From Thermanaerothrix solaris (GTDB lineage Bacteria; Chloroflexota; Anaerolineae; Anaerolineales; Anaerolineaceae): a DNA stretch of 64,000 bases. This document shows, in pieces, positions 40,646 through 49,325 of this stretch. The position numbers were made by a program, and so were the translations under genes. The DNA is taken from assembly GCF_032334255.1 (NCBI RefSeq), contig NZ_JAUHMF010000001.1, positions 1,674,001 through 1,738,000 on the forward strand, written 5' to 3'. The first letter of the stretch is position 1. Each line of letters starts with the position of its first letter. Under the pieces are notes generated by a model that was not told the origin of the DNA, did no database searches, and was given only the letters and a program-made list of their open reading frames with translations.

Positions 40646-41020
40646 TTAGAACAGCGGCACGTTGAGTTGGTCGCGCTCACTCCCGTTAGCCGAACCACCT
40701 GCAGGGCGTTCGGTTGAACCGCTGACCACCACTTCCTGCCCTGGCGTGCCGGCCAGGCGCACGACGTCGAAGACTTCGAAGGCATTGCCCATACGGGGCA
40801 CCCGCCGCCCGGTGACGAAGACCTGCCCGGCCTTGAGCCGGCGGATGAGTTCCTCACGGGTGAGCAGGACGTGATCGGAGAACACCATACCGCGCCGCTC
40901 GTGCACGCGCGCCAGGGCAATGCGTCCGGATGGATCGTAGCGCACGGCTTCAATCACCCCATCATAACGCTTGGGCAGTCGGTTATCCTGGGATTTGGTC
41001 TTAAAAAAGGGTAGCGCCAT
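40646..41020 (-). CDS. Hypothetical protein, likely conserved
   Basis: The 124-residue protein has no signal sequence or membrane helix. Its body (~15-100) looks like a compact beta-rich fold: KRYDGVIEAVRYDPSGRIALARVHERRGMVFSDHVLLTREELIRRLKAGQVFVTGRR, then VFDVVRLAG and a low-complexity tail (PAGGSANGSERD). I recognise no family. It is the first gene of a unit with GT2 and rnhB and lies 92 bp after (downstream on the minus strand of) tRNA-Pro. Codon use matches its neighbours, so it is probably a real gene. Confidence 0.65.
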   Translation of the reverse strand: MALPFFKTKSQDNRLPKRYDGVIEAVRYDPSGRIALARVHERRGMVFSDHVLLTREELIRRLKAGQVFVTGRRVPRMGNAFEVFDVVRLAGTPGQEVVVSGSTERPAGGSANGSERDQLNVPLF

Positions 41021-41112
41021 CGGTTGTCTTCACTCTTCGATAGTATTTGCGCATGTCTGCGCTTTGCGCTTGCAGGAACAACCGCCGAGCATCCTCGGCG
41101 GCCATCACCCAG

Positions 41113-41185
41113 TCGGGGTGGGCGGACTTGAACCGCCGACCCCCGCGTCCCAAACGCGGTGCGCTTCCATCTGCGCCACACCCCG
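41113..41185 (-). tRNA. tRNA-Pro (UGG)
   Basis: Read on the minus strand the 73 bases give a complete cloverleaf: CGGGGTG (41185-41179) pairs with CACCCCG, with C1-G72 as is typical for bacterial tRNA-Pro, and the discriminator is A. The anticodon stem CCGCG/CGCGG holds the loop TTTGGGA, giving anticodon TGG. The T arm has GGTTCAAGTCC. CCA is not encoded. Confidence 0.96.
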
Positions 41186-41425
41186 CTGTTTCAGAGTATA
41201 GCGGAAGAGAGTTTCTTCGTCAAGGAATCGCGTTCTATTGTTAGCGCAACGTAGTAAAGTCCCCTATAGGTCTCTTCACCTATCTACCAGGCTCGTCCTC
41301 CCATCCCGGGTCGGTCTATCCTCGATTGCCTTTGAGCCCGTTACCCGAGTCATCGCTACCCAGCCAAAGGGAGGACAGATCTATTTGGCGTTGAACGGCG
41401 TGAATAGAAAGCGAAAAAGAAAAGG

Positions 41426-41467
41426 TTGACATCTTATCTGTGGAATGATAAACTGAAAGTGCTTTCA
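41426..41467 (+). promoter_or_regulatory. Promoter and operator of the LacI/sucrose-phosphorylase unit
   Basis: TTGACA (41426-41431) is followed 17 bp later by TAAACT (41449-41454). The operator TGAAAGTGCTTTCA (41454-41467) is a 14-base LacI-type palindrome placed at the start site. The same motif type recurs at 49173 and 54544. Confidence 0.8.
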
Positions 41468-41492
41468 TAATCAGGGTTGGGATGACATATCA

Positions 41493-42488
41493 ATGAAAAA
41501 GAAAAGGTGCACCATTTACGATGTGGCAAAACATGCCGGGGTGAGCATTACGACCGTCTCCCGGGTACTGAACGACCCGCGCAAAGTCAACCCGGCCACG
41601 AGGAAACGGGTCTTAAGTTCCATTGACGCCCTCGGGTTTGTGCCGGCGGCGGAAGCCCGGGCTCGAACAAAGAAGGGACGGATTGGGGTTATCACGCCCT
41701 TCTTCACCGCCCCATCTTTCATTCAACGCATCCGCGGCATTGCCAGCGCTCTGCCGCCCAACAAATTTGAACTCATTATTTATACCGTTGACTCCGCCGA
41801 GACGCTCCGCCAGTATCTCTCGACGTTGCCGTTGACCGGTAACCTGGATGGATTAATTATCATCTCTCTCCCCATTCAGGATGCCGAAGCCCGCTGGTTG
41901 ATCAAACACGATTTGCCCACCGTGTTAATTGAATATCCTCATCCTGAATTGAGTTGCGTGGAGATTGACGATGTGGAAGGTGGGCGCATGGCCGCCGAGT
42001 ATTTGATTAAAAAAGGCCATCGTCGAATTGCATTCTTAGGGGATACTGATTTGCCGGAATATGCCATCCATCCGGTCAGTTTAAGACTCACTGGTTTTCG
42101 CCAGGCATTGAAGGAGCATCACATCGAATTACCTGATGAATTCGTGCGCCTTGCACCCTATACCCAGGAGCAAACCCGTCAGGTGGCGATAGAACTGCTC
42201 AGCCTGCCCCATCCTCCCACTGCCATCTTTGCCGCCACTGATTTTCAAGCCCTAGGGGTATTGAAGGTTGCACGTCAATTGAATGTTGCCGTCCCGGAAC
42301 AACTGGCCATCCTCGGATTTGATGATCTGGATATGGCCGAGTATGCCGATTTGACCACAATCAGCCAACATCTGGACGAATCGGGACGGCTGGCTGTGGA
42401 GATCCTCATTGCCCAAATCGAATCCCCCTCTCAAATTCCCAGGCACGTGAAGCTTCCGCTCAATCTCATCGAGCGCAAAACCGCGTAA
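41493..42488 (+). CDS. LacI-family regulator of the carbohydrate island
   Basis: The 331-residue repressor has an N-terminal DNA-binding domain (CTIYDVAKHAGVSITTVSRVLNDPRKVNPATRKRVLSSIDALGFVP) and a sugar-binding domain with GRIGVITPFFTAPSFIQRI, IDDVEGGRMAAEYLIKKGHRRIAFLGD and LAILGFDDLDMAEYADLTTI. It is followed 25 bp later by the GH13_18 phosphorylase gene. A palindrome of type TGAAAGNNNTTTCA lies at its own promoter and at the promoters of the two ABC operons on the minus strand, so it probably represses all three until the imported sugar or a derivative binds. The effector is unknown. Confidence 0.92.
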   Translation: MKKKRCTIYDVAKHAGVSITTVSRVLNDPRKVNPATRKRVLSSIDALGFVPAAEARARTKKGRIGVITPFFTAPSFIQRIRGIASALPPNKFELIIYTVDSAETLRQYLSTLPLTGNLDGLIIISLPIQDAEARWLIKHDLPTVLIEYPHPELSCVEIDDVEGGRMAAEYLIKKGHRRIAFLGDTDLPEYAIHPVSLRLTGFRQALKEHHIELPDEFVRLAPYTQEQTRQVAIELLSLPHPPTAIFAATDFQALGVLKVARQLNVAVPEQLAILGFDDLDMAEYADLTTISQHLDESGRLAVEILIAQIESPSQIPRHVKLPLNLIERKTA

Positions 42489-42513
42489 ACGCGTCAACCT
42501 CAAAGGAGCAACC

Positions 42514-43986
42514 ATGACAGTGCACAACAAAGTCCAACTCATCACCTACCCCGACTCGTTAGGGGGGAATCTAAACCTCTTAAGCCACGTCCTTGACCGC
42601 TATTTTCCGCATCTTTTTGAAGGGGGGATTCATATCTTGCCCCCTTACCCCTCATCCGGTGATCGTGGCTTTGCGCCCATCAATCAAATGGAAATTGACC
42701 CTAGATTCGGCACGTGGGATGACATCCGACGCCTTGGCACTAAATATCCGATCCTCTTAGATTTGATCGTCAATCATATATCGGCGCGATCACCCCAATT
42801 TCGCGATTTTTTACGCAACGGTGCCAATTCCCCTTATGCGGATATGTTCCTCCCCATTGAAAAGTTCTGGCCCGATAAAAACCCGCCCCGGGAGGATATT
42901 GAAAAGATTTTCCTGCGCCGACCCACCCCCTTCTCTGACTATGTGATCGAGGGAACGGAGGAGGTAAGAACCCTTTGGACCACCTTTGGCAAAACCACCC
43001 CCTCGGAGCAAGTGGACATTGATATTCATTCACCGGTGGCGCGGAATTACTTAAAGGAGTGTTTCATCAACTTCAGCCGAAACAACGTCAAAATCGTACG
43101 CCTTGATGCCATTGGGTATGTGGTCAAAAAAATTGGCACATCGTGTTTCTTTGTTGAACCAGACATCTACGAGTTTCTGGAATGGCTTAAAAGCATCGCC
43201 GAGCCCCTCGATATTGACCTCTTACCCGAACTCCACGCGGATTTTTCCACTCAGTTGAAATTATCCCAGCGGGGTTACTGGATTTACGATTTCATCCTGC
43301 CCTATATGGTGCTGGAAGCCTTGCTCTTTAAGAACAGCCAGAGGCTCAAGGAGTATCTGGCGGTTCGCCCACCCCGGCAGTTCACCATGCTCGACTGCCA
43401 CGATGGCATCCCCGTCAAGCCCGACCTGGACGGCTTGTTGGATCTCGATAAGACCCAACGTGTCGTTGAGATTTGTCTGGAGCGGGGGGCGAATCTGAGC
43501 CGGATCTTCTCGCCGAAATATAAAGACCGCGGCGGGTTTGATGTGCATCAAATTCGGGGAACTTATTACTCTATGTTGGGTGGCGATGATCGAGCGTATC
43601 TGATCGCTCGAGCGATCCAACTCTTTGTTCCAGGTATCCCCCAGGTCTATTATGTAGGTCTGCTAGCGGGTGAAAACGATCGGCTCGAAGGTGATCATGT
43701 GGATGGTCGCGAGATCAACCGCCATAACTATTCTCTTGCGGAAATTGAACAAGCCCTCGAACGTCCCATTGTGAAAAACATTGTAACGTTGATCCGCTTC
43801 CGGAATTCGCACCCGGCCTTTGATGGACATTTTTCATTAATCCCTTGCGCCGATCACGAAGTGGCTCTGCGTTGGGATAACGAGGGGACTGTTACCCGCC
43901 TATTTGCTGACCTGAGCACAAACACCCTGGCGATTGACTACACCGATCCAGTCACCGGAGTAGAAAAGACACTGGAGTTTGAATGA
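42514..43986 (+). CDS. GH13_18 sucrose phosphorylase-type enzyme
   Basis: The 490-residue protein has the full sucrose phosphorylase pattern, starting VQLITYPDSLGGNLNLLSHVLDRYF. Catalytic residues fit family positions: Asp198 in VRLDAIGY, Glu239 in LLPELH and Asp297 in LDCHDGI. The acceptor-loop region shows GGFDVHQIRGTYYSML. The enzyme splits an alpha-glucoside with phosphate to give glucose 1-phosphate. GH13_18 also contains sucrose-6-phosphate, glucosylglycerol and glucosylglycerate phosphorylases, and these cannot be told apart here with certainty. It forms a unit with the LacI regulator. A kinase gene of the linked operon (44090) might act on the released acceptor. Confidence 0.92.
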   Translation: MTVHNKVQLITYPDSLGGNLNLLSHVLDRYFPHLFEGGIHILPPYPSSGDRGFAPINQMEIDPRFGTWDDIRRLGTKYPILLDLIVNHISARSPQFRDFLRNGANSPYADMFLPIEKFWPDKNPPREDIEKIFLRRPTPFSDYVIEGTEEVRTLWTTFGKTTPSEQVDIDIHSPVARNYLKECFINFSRNNVKIVRLDAIGYVVKKIGTSCFFVEPDIYEFLEWLKSIAEPLDIDLLPELHADFSTQLKLSQRGYWIYDFILPYMVLEALLFKNSQRLKEYLAVRPPRQFTMLDCHDGIPVKPDLDGLLDLDKTQRVVEICLERGANLSRIFSPKYKDRGGFDVHQIRGTYYSMLGGDDRAYLIARAIQLFVPGIPQVYYVGLLAGENDRLEGDHVDGREINRHNYSLAEIEQALERPIVKNIVTLIRFRNSHPAFDGHFSLIPCADHEVALRWDNEGTVTRLFADLSTNTLAIDYTDPVTGVEKTLEFE

Positions 43987-44002
43987 TCCATGAGGCTGAT
44001 AA

Positions 44003-44040
44003 CCAGAAAGGGGATGGTAAAAGGACCATCCCCTTTCTGG
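44003..44040. terminator. 16-bp stem-loop after the phosphorylase gene
   Basis: CCAGAAAGGGGATGGT (44003-44018) and its exact complement (44025-44040) form a 16-bp stem with a 6-base loop, in the gap between two convergent genes. No T-run follows, so it may act as a bidirectional terminator or mRNA-end stabiliser. Confidence 0.65.
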
Positions 44041-44089
44041 CTGCCCGAGATGTTGGCCGTCGGGTGATCTTATGTCTGATCGCTGACCC

Positions 44090-44740
44090 TTAGACGACGA
44101 CCACCTGATAATCCTTGGTGATCACGATGTCCGCTAACTGTTTGTGGCCGGCGATGATTTTATGCTCCAGGCGGAGCACCTGCTCAATGAACGGATCACC
44201 GGCCTCTTTTCCACGATTTCGCTTCTGCCGATGCTCGAGGGTATCCAGCCAGTTGCGGGCGATAAAGACGCGCGTATCCACATGTTTTAGCAAAGAGGTA
44301 TAAGTGCCTTCCACAAGGATGACCTTAACCCCCGCGAGGCTAACGGTCTCCTCTTCGATGGTATTCGCATCGTAATCCACCAGAGGTTTCGTAATTTCGT
44401 CTTTTCCCTGCAGTGCATCCACGAGATTTTGTTCCAGAACGTCTAACTTGACTTCGACGTGCGGTCCCAACCAATCCGGATCCGCGCGCCGTTTCTGATC
44501 GTTGGATTTGGGAGGGAGGACAAAATAATCATCCTGTCCCAAGATCACCGCCTTAATGCCGAATTTTTCCAATTCATCGGCCACCGCTCTGGCTGTTTCG
44601 GATTTACCGCTCCCCGATTCACCGGCGATGGTGATCACGTATCTGTTGTCCTTGCTTTCAATCTTTGGCAGCAGATGAGCCACAATTTCCTTTGCCGCTT
44701 GGCGATGATAATCCAGGATAACCAACTTATCGCCTTTCAT
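44090..44740 (-). CDS. Uridine kinase-like P-loop kinase
   Basis: The 216-residue protein has a Walker A loop GESGSGKS (40-47), then LGQDDYFVLPPKSND, LDVLEQNLVDALQG and VILVEGTYTSLL, a pattern of the uridine kinase/phosphoribulokinase superfamily, and a lid region with DTRVFIARNWLDTLEHRQKRNRGKEAGDPFIEQVLRLEH. The substrate is not clear; the sequence is not a close match to true uridine kinases (Udk) as I know them. It ends the minus-strand ABC operon and is convergent with the phosphorylase. A sugar, glycerate or nucleoside kinase that feeds on the imported compound is a reasonable guess. Confidence 0.75.
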   Translation of the reverse strand: MKGDKLVILDYHRQAAKEIVAHLLPKIESKDNRYVITIAGESGSGKSETARAVADELEKFGIKAVILGQDDYFVLPPKSNDQKRRADPDWLGPHVEVKLDVLEQNLVDALQGKDEITKPLVDYDANTIEEETVSLAGVKVILVEGTYTSLLKHVDTRVFIARNWLDTLEHRQKRNRGKEAGDPFIEQVLRLEHKIIAGHKQLADIVITKDYQVVVV

Positions 44741-44797
44741 AATAAAACCTCAGAGGGTAGGTATGTACAAGGAGGCATGGGTTCAAGAGTCCACCTT

Positions 44798-45772
44798 TTA
44801 CAGCCCCAGCATGAACTGGAAGATCTGGTCATACAGACCGGGTAAAGGCTCATGGGCAAAATCGGGATATATGACCATCCTTTTCGGGGCCACAATTTTG
44901 TTATATACAGCGAACTGGGTTGAGGGTGGACAAATTGTATCCATCAGTCCAATCCCCCAAAGCACATCAGCCCGAATCCGTGGCGCCAGAAATTGGATAT
45001 CAATATAGCCCAATTTTTCGAACACAGCCTCTTCAAGCCGGTGCGTGGGATCTGAATGCCGAAAGAAGTCCTGAATCTCTTTATAGGCGTCCCTGGCTAA
45101 ATCCACTTCCCAGACCCGCTTGTAATCGCTGAGGAAGGGATAGACCGGCGCAATTCGCTTGATCCGGGGTTCCAAGGCGGCACAGGCTACGGTTAAAGCC
45201 CCGCCCTGGCTCCAGCCGGTTGCACCCACCCGGTTCGGATCCACATCCGGCATGTCCATCACGATCCGCGCCAATTCCACCGTATCCAGAAAGATGTTTC
45301 GGAAGAGCAGTTTTTCGGGTGAGCCCTTCAACGCATCCGCCAGGCCGCGAATGATGTGGCCATATAATGTATTGCCCGTGACGCCCCCGGTGTCTTCGGA
45401 TAAACCGGCCTGCCCGCGGCAATCCAGGGCGGCTACAGTGAATCCGGCGGCGACATACCCGAGTTTATCGAACCAATCACCGGAATCACCAGTATAGCCA
45501 TGGAACATTAAGAGCGCGGGGTGAGGGGAATTCCCCTGCGTAGGGCGTAACAACTTGGCATGGACGCGGGCACCCCCAGCGCCGGTGAAGTAGAGATGGA
45601 AGCACTGAGCAAATGGGGCCTGGAATTCCGCCGGCACCAACTCGACCTGCGGATCTATCGAAGATAGTTCAGCCAGGCTCTTTTCCCAGAACGCATCAAA
45701 ATCGGCGGGGCGAGGGTTTATCCCCTGATACGTCTTCAATTGTTCCAGTGGTAAATCAAACGTCAAAGGCAT
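44798..45772 (-). CDS. CE7 acetyl xylan esterase / cephalosporin-C deacetylase
   Basis: The protein has 324 residues from the ATG at 45772 (MPLTFDLPLEQLKTYQG). It belongs to carbohydrate esterase family 7: ALDCRGQAG (RGQ motif), GATGWSQGGAL (nucleophile Ser), GLMDTICPPSTQFAVYN (catalytic Asp) and PDFAHEPLPG (catalytic His-Glu). CE7 enzymes take acetyl groups off xylooligosaccharides and other small acetylated compounds in the cytoplasm. There is no signal sequence. It follows the two permease genes of the ABC operon, so the importer probably brings in acetylated oligosaccharides. Confidence 0.93.
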   Translation of the reverse strand: MPLTFDLPLEQLKTYQGINPRPADFDAFWEKSLAELSSIDPQVELVPAEFQAPFAQCFHLYFTGAGGARVHAKLLRPTQGNSPHPALLMFHGYTGDSGDWFDKLGYVAAGFTVAALDCRGQAGLSEDTGGVTGNTLYGHIIRGLADALKGSPEKLLFRNIFLDTVELARIVMDMPDVDPNRVGATGWSQGGALTVACAALEPRIKRIAPVYPFLSDYKRVWEVDLARDAYKEIQDFFRHSDPTHRLEEAVFEKLGYIDIQFLAPRIRADVLWGIGLMDTICPPSTQFAVYNKIVAPKRMVIYPDFAHEPLPGLYDQIFQFMLGL

Positions 45773-45835
45773 CCTACAACTCCCATGCGAAAGAGTGGGT
45801 GAACGCAAGCCATTCCGGGATTAGAAGTGCTCTCT

Positions 45836-46660
45836 TTATCCCTTTACGGCCCCTTGGATCAACGCCTCAATAATGTGGCGTTGGAAGATCACGAAGACAA
45901 TGAGCGTGGGCAACAAAATGAGGATCGTGCCCGCGCATAGCAGGGGGATATCAGTGGCATAATGGCCCTGGAAGTAGCCCAGTGCCCCGGCCATCGTACG
46001 TTGGGTCGGATCCTCCACCAATACCAGGGCCAGTAAAAATTGATTCCACGTCCAGACCGAAAGGAGTGTCCCGAGCGAGGTTATCGGCGCCCGTGCGAGG
46101 GGGAGGTGAATATGCCAGAACAGATCCCAGGTCGAGGCGCCATCAACCAACGCAGCCTCTGAAATCTCAGTGGGCATATTCACAAAGTGAGCGCGCATCC
46201 AATACACCGAGAATGGCATGTATAAGCCAATGAGAGGAAGCACAATTGCCAGGCGCGTGTTGTAAATCCCCAAAGCGCGCTCAAGATGGTAAATGGGGAC
46301 AATAATACCTCCCAGAGGAAGGGTCAGACCCAAGACAAACAAAAACAGCAAAAAACGCGACCCCGGGATCTTGAGTAGCCCAATCGCAAACCCCGCCATG
46401 GTTGAGATGACCAGCGAGATGGGCACCACGGCCAGCACAATATAGGTGCTTGAGACCAGAAGTTTGGTCATGTTGGCGACTTTGAAGGCTTCGATGAAGT
46501 TTCCCCATTGGGGTTCCTTGGGCCATTCGAGTCCGTTCGGCAAGGTGTGGGATGGGTGAAGCGCGGTGGTGAAAATACTGATGAAAGGAAGGATGGTGAA
46601 CGCCACCAACGCGATCAGGAACAAACGGCCAGTCCAAAGTTCAAGGCGCCCAACTCTCAT
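45836..46660 (-). CDS. ABC sugar transporter permease (MalG type)
   Basis: The protein has 274 residues from the ATG at 46660, which shares one base with the stop of the preceding permease (TGATG). It has about six membrane helices and the EAA loop EISEAALVDGASTWDLFWHIHLPLARAPI that contacts the ATPase. It is the second channel half of a CUT1-type sugar importer. The C-terminus ends IEALIQGAVKG as is standard. The operon runs SBP, MalF-like, MalG-like, CE7 esterase, kinase. No ATPase gene is present. Confidence 0.93.
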   Translation of the reverse strand: MRVGRLELWTGRLFLIALVAFTILPFISIFTTALHPSHTLPNGLEWPKEPQWGNFIEAFKVANMTKLLVSSTYIVLAVVPISLVISTMAGFAIGLLKIPGSRFLLFLFVLGLTLPLGGIIVPIYHLERALGIYNTRLAIVLPLIGLYMPFSVYWMRAHFVNMPTEISEAALVDGASTWDLFWHIHLPLARAPITSLGTLLSVWTWNQFLLALVLVEDPTQRTMAGALGYFQGHYATDIPLLCAGTILILLPTLIVFVIFQRHIIEALIQGAVKG

Positions 46661-47595
46661 CAATAAGTCTCCCGAGTCAGTCGTTGAATGGGCAAGATGA
46701 CTACGAACACCAGGATCATCAGCATGACCGCAAGAGCCGATGCCAGACCAATCTGTTGTTCGGTAAAGGCCAGGATATAAATCTGGATGCCAGGGACGGC
46801 GGTCGAGTTTCCGGGCCCGCCGCCTGTGGCCACGTAAACGATATCAAAAGCGGCCAGGGCATTGATCACGGTGACGGTGAGGCACACCCCAATTTCCTGC
46901 CTGAGGAGCGGCACCGTGACGTGGATAAACTCATCAAACCAACTGGCGCCATCGATTCTGGCGGCTTCATAGAGGGCTGGGTCAATTTTAGAGATGCCGG
47001 TCAGAAGCAAGACGGTGCAAAAACCCAGCAACACCCAGATCCCGATGATACCAACCGCGGGAAGCGCCCAATCGAAATCACCTAACCAGGCGCGGGTGAT
47101 AGCCCCTAAGCCGATCGAGCGCAGAATTTGATTGACCAGTCCCGGCAAGGATAACAACCATCCCCAAATAATGCCTGCGGCGACCAGCGGGATGACCTGG
47201 GGCAAGAACACCACGGTGCGCACCAGGTCTCCGAACCGCCCTGGTGCAACCCGGTGAATAAGGCTCGCAATTACCAGGCCAAGCCCCACCGGAAACAGAC
47301 TAAACCAGAGGACAAGTCGAAAGGCATTGAAAATCGTGCCTATGAGATCCGGAACCTTAAATACGGTAATATAGTTTCTCATCCCCACCCAGGTCATGGG
47401 GCCAATGCCATCCCATTTGAAAAACGAGTAGTAGACACTCAGGAGGAGGGGAATGAGCACAAAGGCCGCGTACATGATCAACGCAGGCAGGGTGAACAAC
47501 CAGCCAATTATGGAGGCTCGGCGGGGCCTCCGCCGTGGGAGGCTCCGCCGAGAGATTGCTGTTGCTGTCGAGATGGTGCTGTTGCTTATGGTCAT
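46660..47595 (-). CDS. ABC sugar transporter permease (MalF type)
   Basis: The 311-residue protein has an Arg-rich cytoplasmic N-terminus (SRRSLPRRRPRRASI), then about six helices. The EAA loop is IDPALYEAARIDGASWFDEFIHVTVPLLRQEI. LPALIMYAAFVLIPLLLSVYYSFFKWDGIGP is the usual first helix of this family. It forms the membrane channel with the MalG-type protein (overlapping genes). It lies 44 bp after the SBP gene. Confidence 0.93.
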   Translation of the reverse strand: MTISNSTISTATAISRRSLPRRRPRRASIIGWLFTLPALIMYAAFVLIPLLLSVYYSFFKWDGIGPMTWVGMRNYITVFKVPDLIGTIFNAFRLVLWFSLFPVGLGLVIASLIHRVAPGRFGDLVRTVVFLPQVIPLVAAGIIWGWLLSLPGLVNQILRSIGLGAITRAWLGDFDWALPAVGIIGIWVLLGFCTVLLLTGISKIDPALYEAARIDGASWFDEFIHVTVPLLRQEIGVCLTVTVINALAAFDIVYVATGGGPGNSTAVPGIQIYILAFTEQQIGLASALAVMLMILVFVVILPIQRLTRETY

Positions 47596-47639
47596 TGTTG
47601 GGTCAACAGTGTGAGGGTTGAACGATTTCAGCCCGTAAA

Positions 47640-49064
47640 TTACTGCTCCGCCAGTTCGCGCTCATACTCCGCCTGAACGGCCTTCAAAAGACCAGCGGCA
47701 TCCTGCTTGCCGGCCACCATCTTCTGAAGTTCAGGCGTCCAGCCCTGCGCAAAGATGGAACTGGTGGCGTTGGCAATGAAGTCCATAGCAGTGCCAGCCT
47801 TACCGATGATGGCACCCGCGGCCAGGGTTTGATTCGTGATGGAGCCCTCAGGCACAGGAGGTAGCGGGAGATCCGCCGGACCGCCGGGGTTCGAGCCACC
47901 GTACTGGACGTTGATCGCGCGGGCTTTCTCATTGGTAGCGACCCAGTTGAGGAAGAAGGCAGCGCAATCAGGATTCTTGGCCTTGGCCGCAATGCCATAG
48001 GTGAGCGGCGCCGACATCGCAGCGGGAGGTTTGCCCTCTTCCGCCGGCGGCATCAGGAAGAAACCGACATTACCAGGCATGTCTTTGTCATAGCGCCAGT
48101 TCTCCCAGTCGCCGTTGAAGAGGAAGACGCCTTCGCCCTTGGTGAAGCGCACATTGGCATCGGTGTACTCGATGGCATTGATGTCGGGTGGGAAGTAACC
48201 ATTCTTGATCCATTGTTCAAGGTGCTGGGCTGCAATCAAATTGGAGGGTGTATCAATTGTAGCACCAGGTTTCTGGAAGATCCAATCGTTAATGGGCTCA
48301 ACCGGCCCCACCGAAGCCATCAGGGCTTGCAACGGGAAGGCCAACCCCATGCCGCTCTTCGCGCTACCCCAGGCCATAATGGGGAGGAGCCCCGCCGCCT
48401 TTGCCTTGGCCAGATAATCCTCGAACTCCGCCAAGGTCTTGGGAGGCTCAGTCATGCCAATCTGGGCCGCCAGGCTCTTATTGTAGAAAATGCCGGTGAG
48501 GCTGTAGTTGAGTCCCATGGCGTAAAGCGTACCGGAGCCACGCGTCCCATCGGGGGCAACCCGGTTTTGGTTGAGTTGAGGCACCGGCCATTTATCCCAC
48601 CCAAACGCAGCGGCGTAACCATCCAGGTCCTTGAGCAAGCCCTGCTTCGCGAAGGAGACCATGGTTGGCAAGCGGATCAAATCGGGGGGATTATCACCCG
48701 AGAGCAGGCGCGGTGTGGAATTAATGAGATTGGTGAATTGATCCTGCTTGATATCCCAGGTAACGTTGGGATACTGCTTAGAAAATTCCTCGGCGAGTTT
48801 GAAGGGGAGATCAAAGCCCGTTTCAAAGTAAGCGTTGAGCGTGACGGGCTCCGTCCCACAGTTCGGAACCGAGGGCGCAGGGGGCTCCGTGGGAGCCGTG
48901 GTGGGTGCTGCCTCGCTCGTCTCCGCTACTGGCGCTTTGGTTTCTACCGGCGCCTGGGTCGCAGTGGGGGCGGCGGTTGTGGCAGGTGCACCACACGCGG
49001 CCAGGAGCAGGGAGAACAAAACCAGCACTCCCAAAAGGGAAAACCAACGACGCTTCGTACTCAT
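47640..49064 (-). CDS. ABC sugar-binding lipoprotein (CUT1)
   Basis: The 474-residue binding protein has a lipoprotein signal (LVLFSLLLAACGAP, Cys ~24), an Ala/Thr/Pro linker to ~70, and a type 1 extracellular solute-binding domain with VTLNAYFETGFDLPFKLAEEFSKQYPNVTWDIKQDQF, FYNKSLAAQIGMTEPPKTLAEFEDYLAKAKAAG, and VRFTKGEGVFLFNGDWENWRYDKDMPGNVGFFLMPP. It captures a sugar for the two permeases downstream. It is the first gene after the operator-bearing promoter at 49173-49219. The ligand is unknown; the CE7 esterase suggests an acetylated oligosaccharide. Confidence 0.94.
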   Translation of the reverse strand: MSTKRRWFSLLGVLVLFSLLLAACGAPATTAAPTATQAPVETKAPVAETSEAAPTTAPTEPPAPSVPNCGTEPVTLNAYFETGFDLPFKLAEEFSKQYPNVTWDIKQDQFTNLINSTPRLLSGDNPPDLIRLPTMVSFAKQGLLKDLDGYAAAFGWDKWPVPQLNQNRVAPDGTRGSGTLYAMGLNYSLTGIFYNKSLAAQIGMTEPPKTLAEFEDYLAKAKAAGLLPIMAWGSAKSGMGLAFPLQALMASVGPVEPINDWIFQKPGATIDTPSNLIAAQHLEQWIKNGYFPPDINAIEYTDANVRFTKGEGVFLFNGDWENWRYDKDMPGNVGFFLMPPAEEGKPPAAMSAPLTYGIAAKAKNPDCAAFFLNWVATNEKARAINVQYGGSNPGGPADLPLPPVPEGSITNQTLAAGAIIGKAGTAMDFIANATSSIFAQGWTPELQKMVAGKQDAAGLLKAVQAEYERELAEQ

Positions 49065-49172
49065 TGTTTCTTCTCCTTCCTTTTGTGGGATTAAGGGTTG
49101 GGGGATAGGGAACTTCGGCTAGACGTCAATGAGGTCCTCCTTGAGTTGATCGTGATGTTGAAATGCGTGTCA

Positions 49173-49219
49173 TGAAAGCAGTTTCAGTATCATTATACGG
49201 CGTTTTATGCGAATGTCAA
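49173..49219 (-). promoter_or_regulatory. Promoter and operator of the first ABC operon
   Basis: On the minus strand TTGACA (49219-49214) and TATAAT (49197-49192) are exact boxes 16 bp apart. TGAAAGCAGTTTCA (49173-49186) lies at the start site. The layout is almost identical to that at 54544-54590. Confidence 0.92.
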
Positions 49220-49325
49220 TATGAAATCTCTGACCTTGCCTCAAATGCAATACGCTAGCATGTTTTCGGAAATGGCCATTGCGAGATCTATGGGCTAGGC
49301 CAACTTGCTGAAAAAATTTTGTCTG

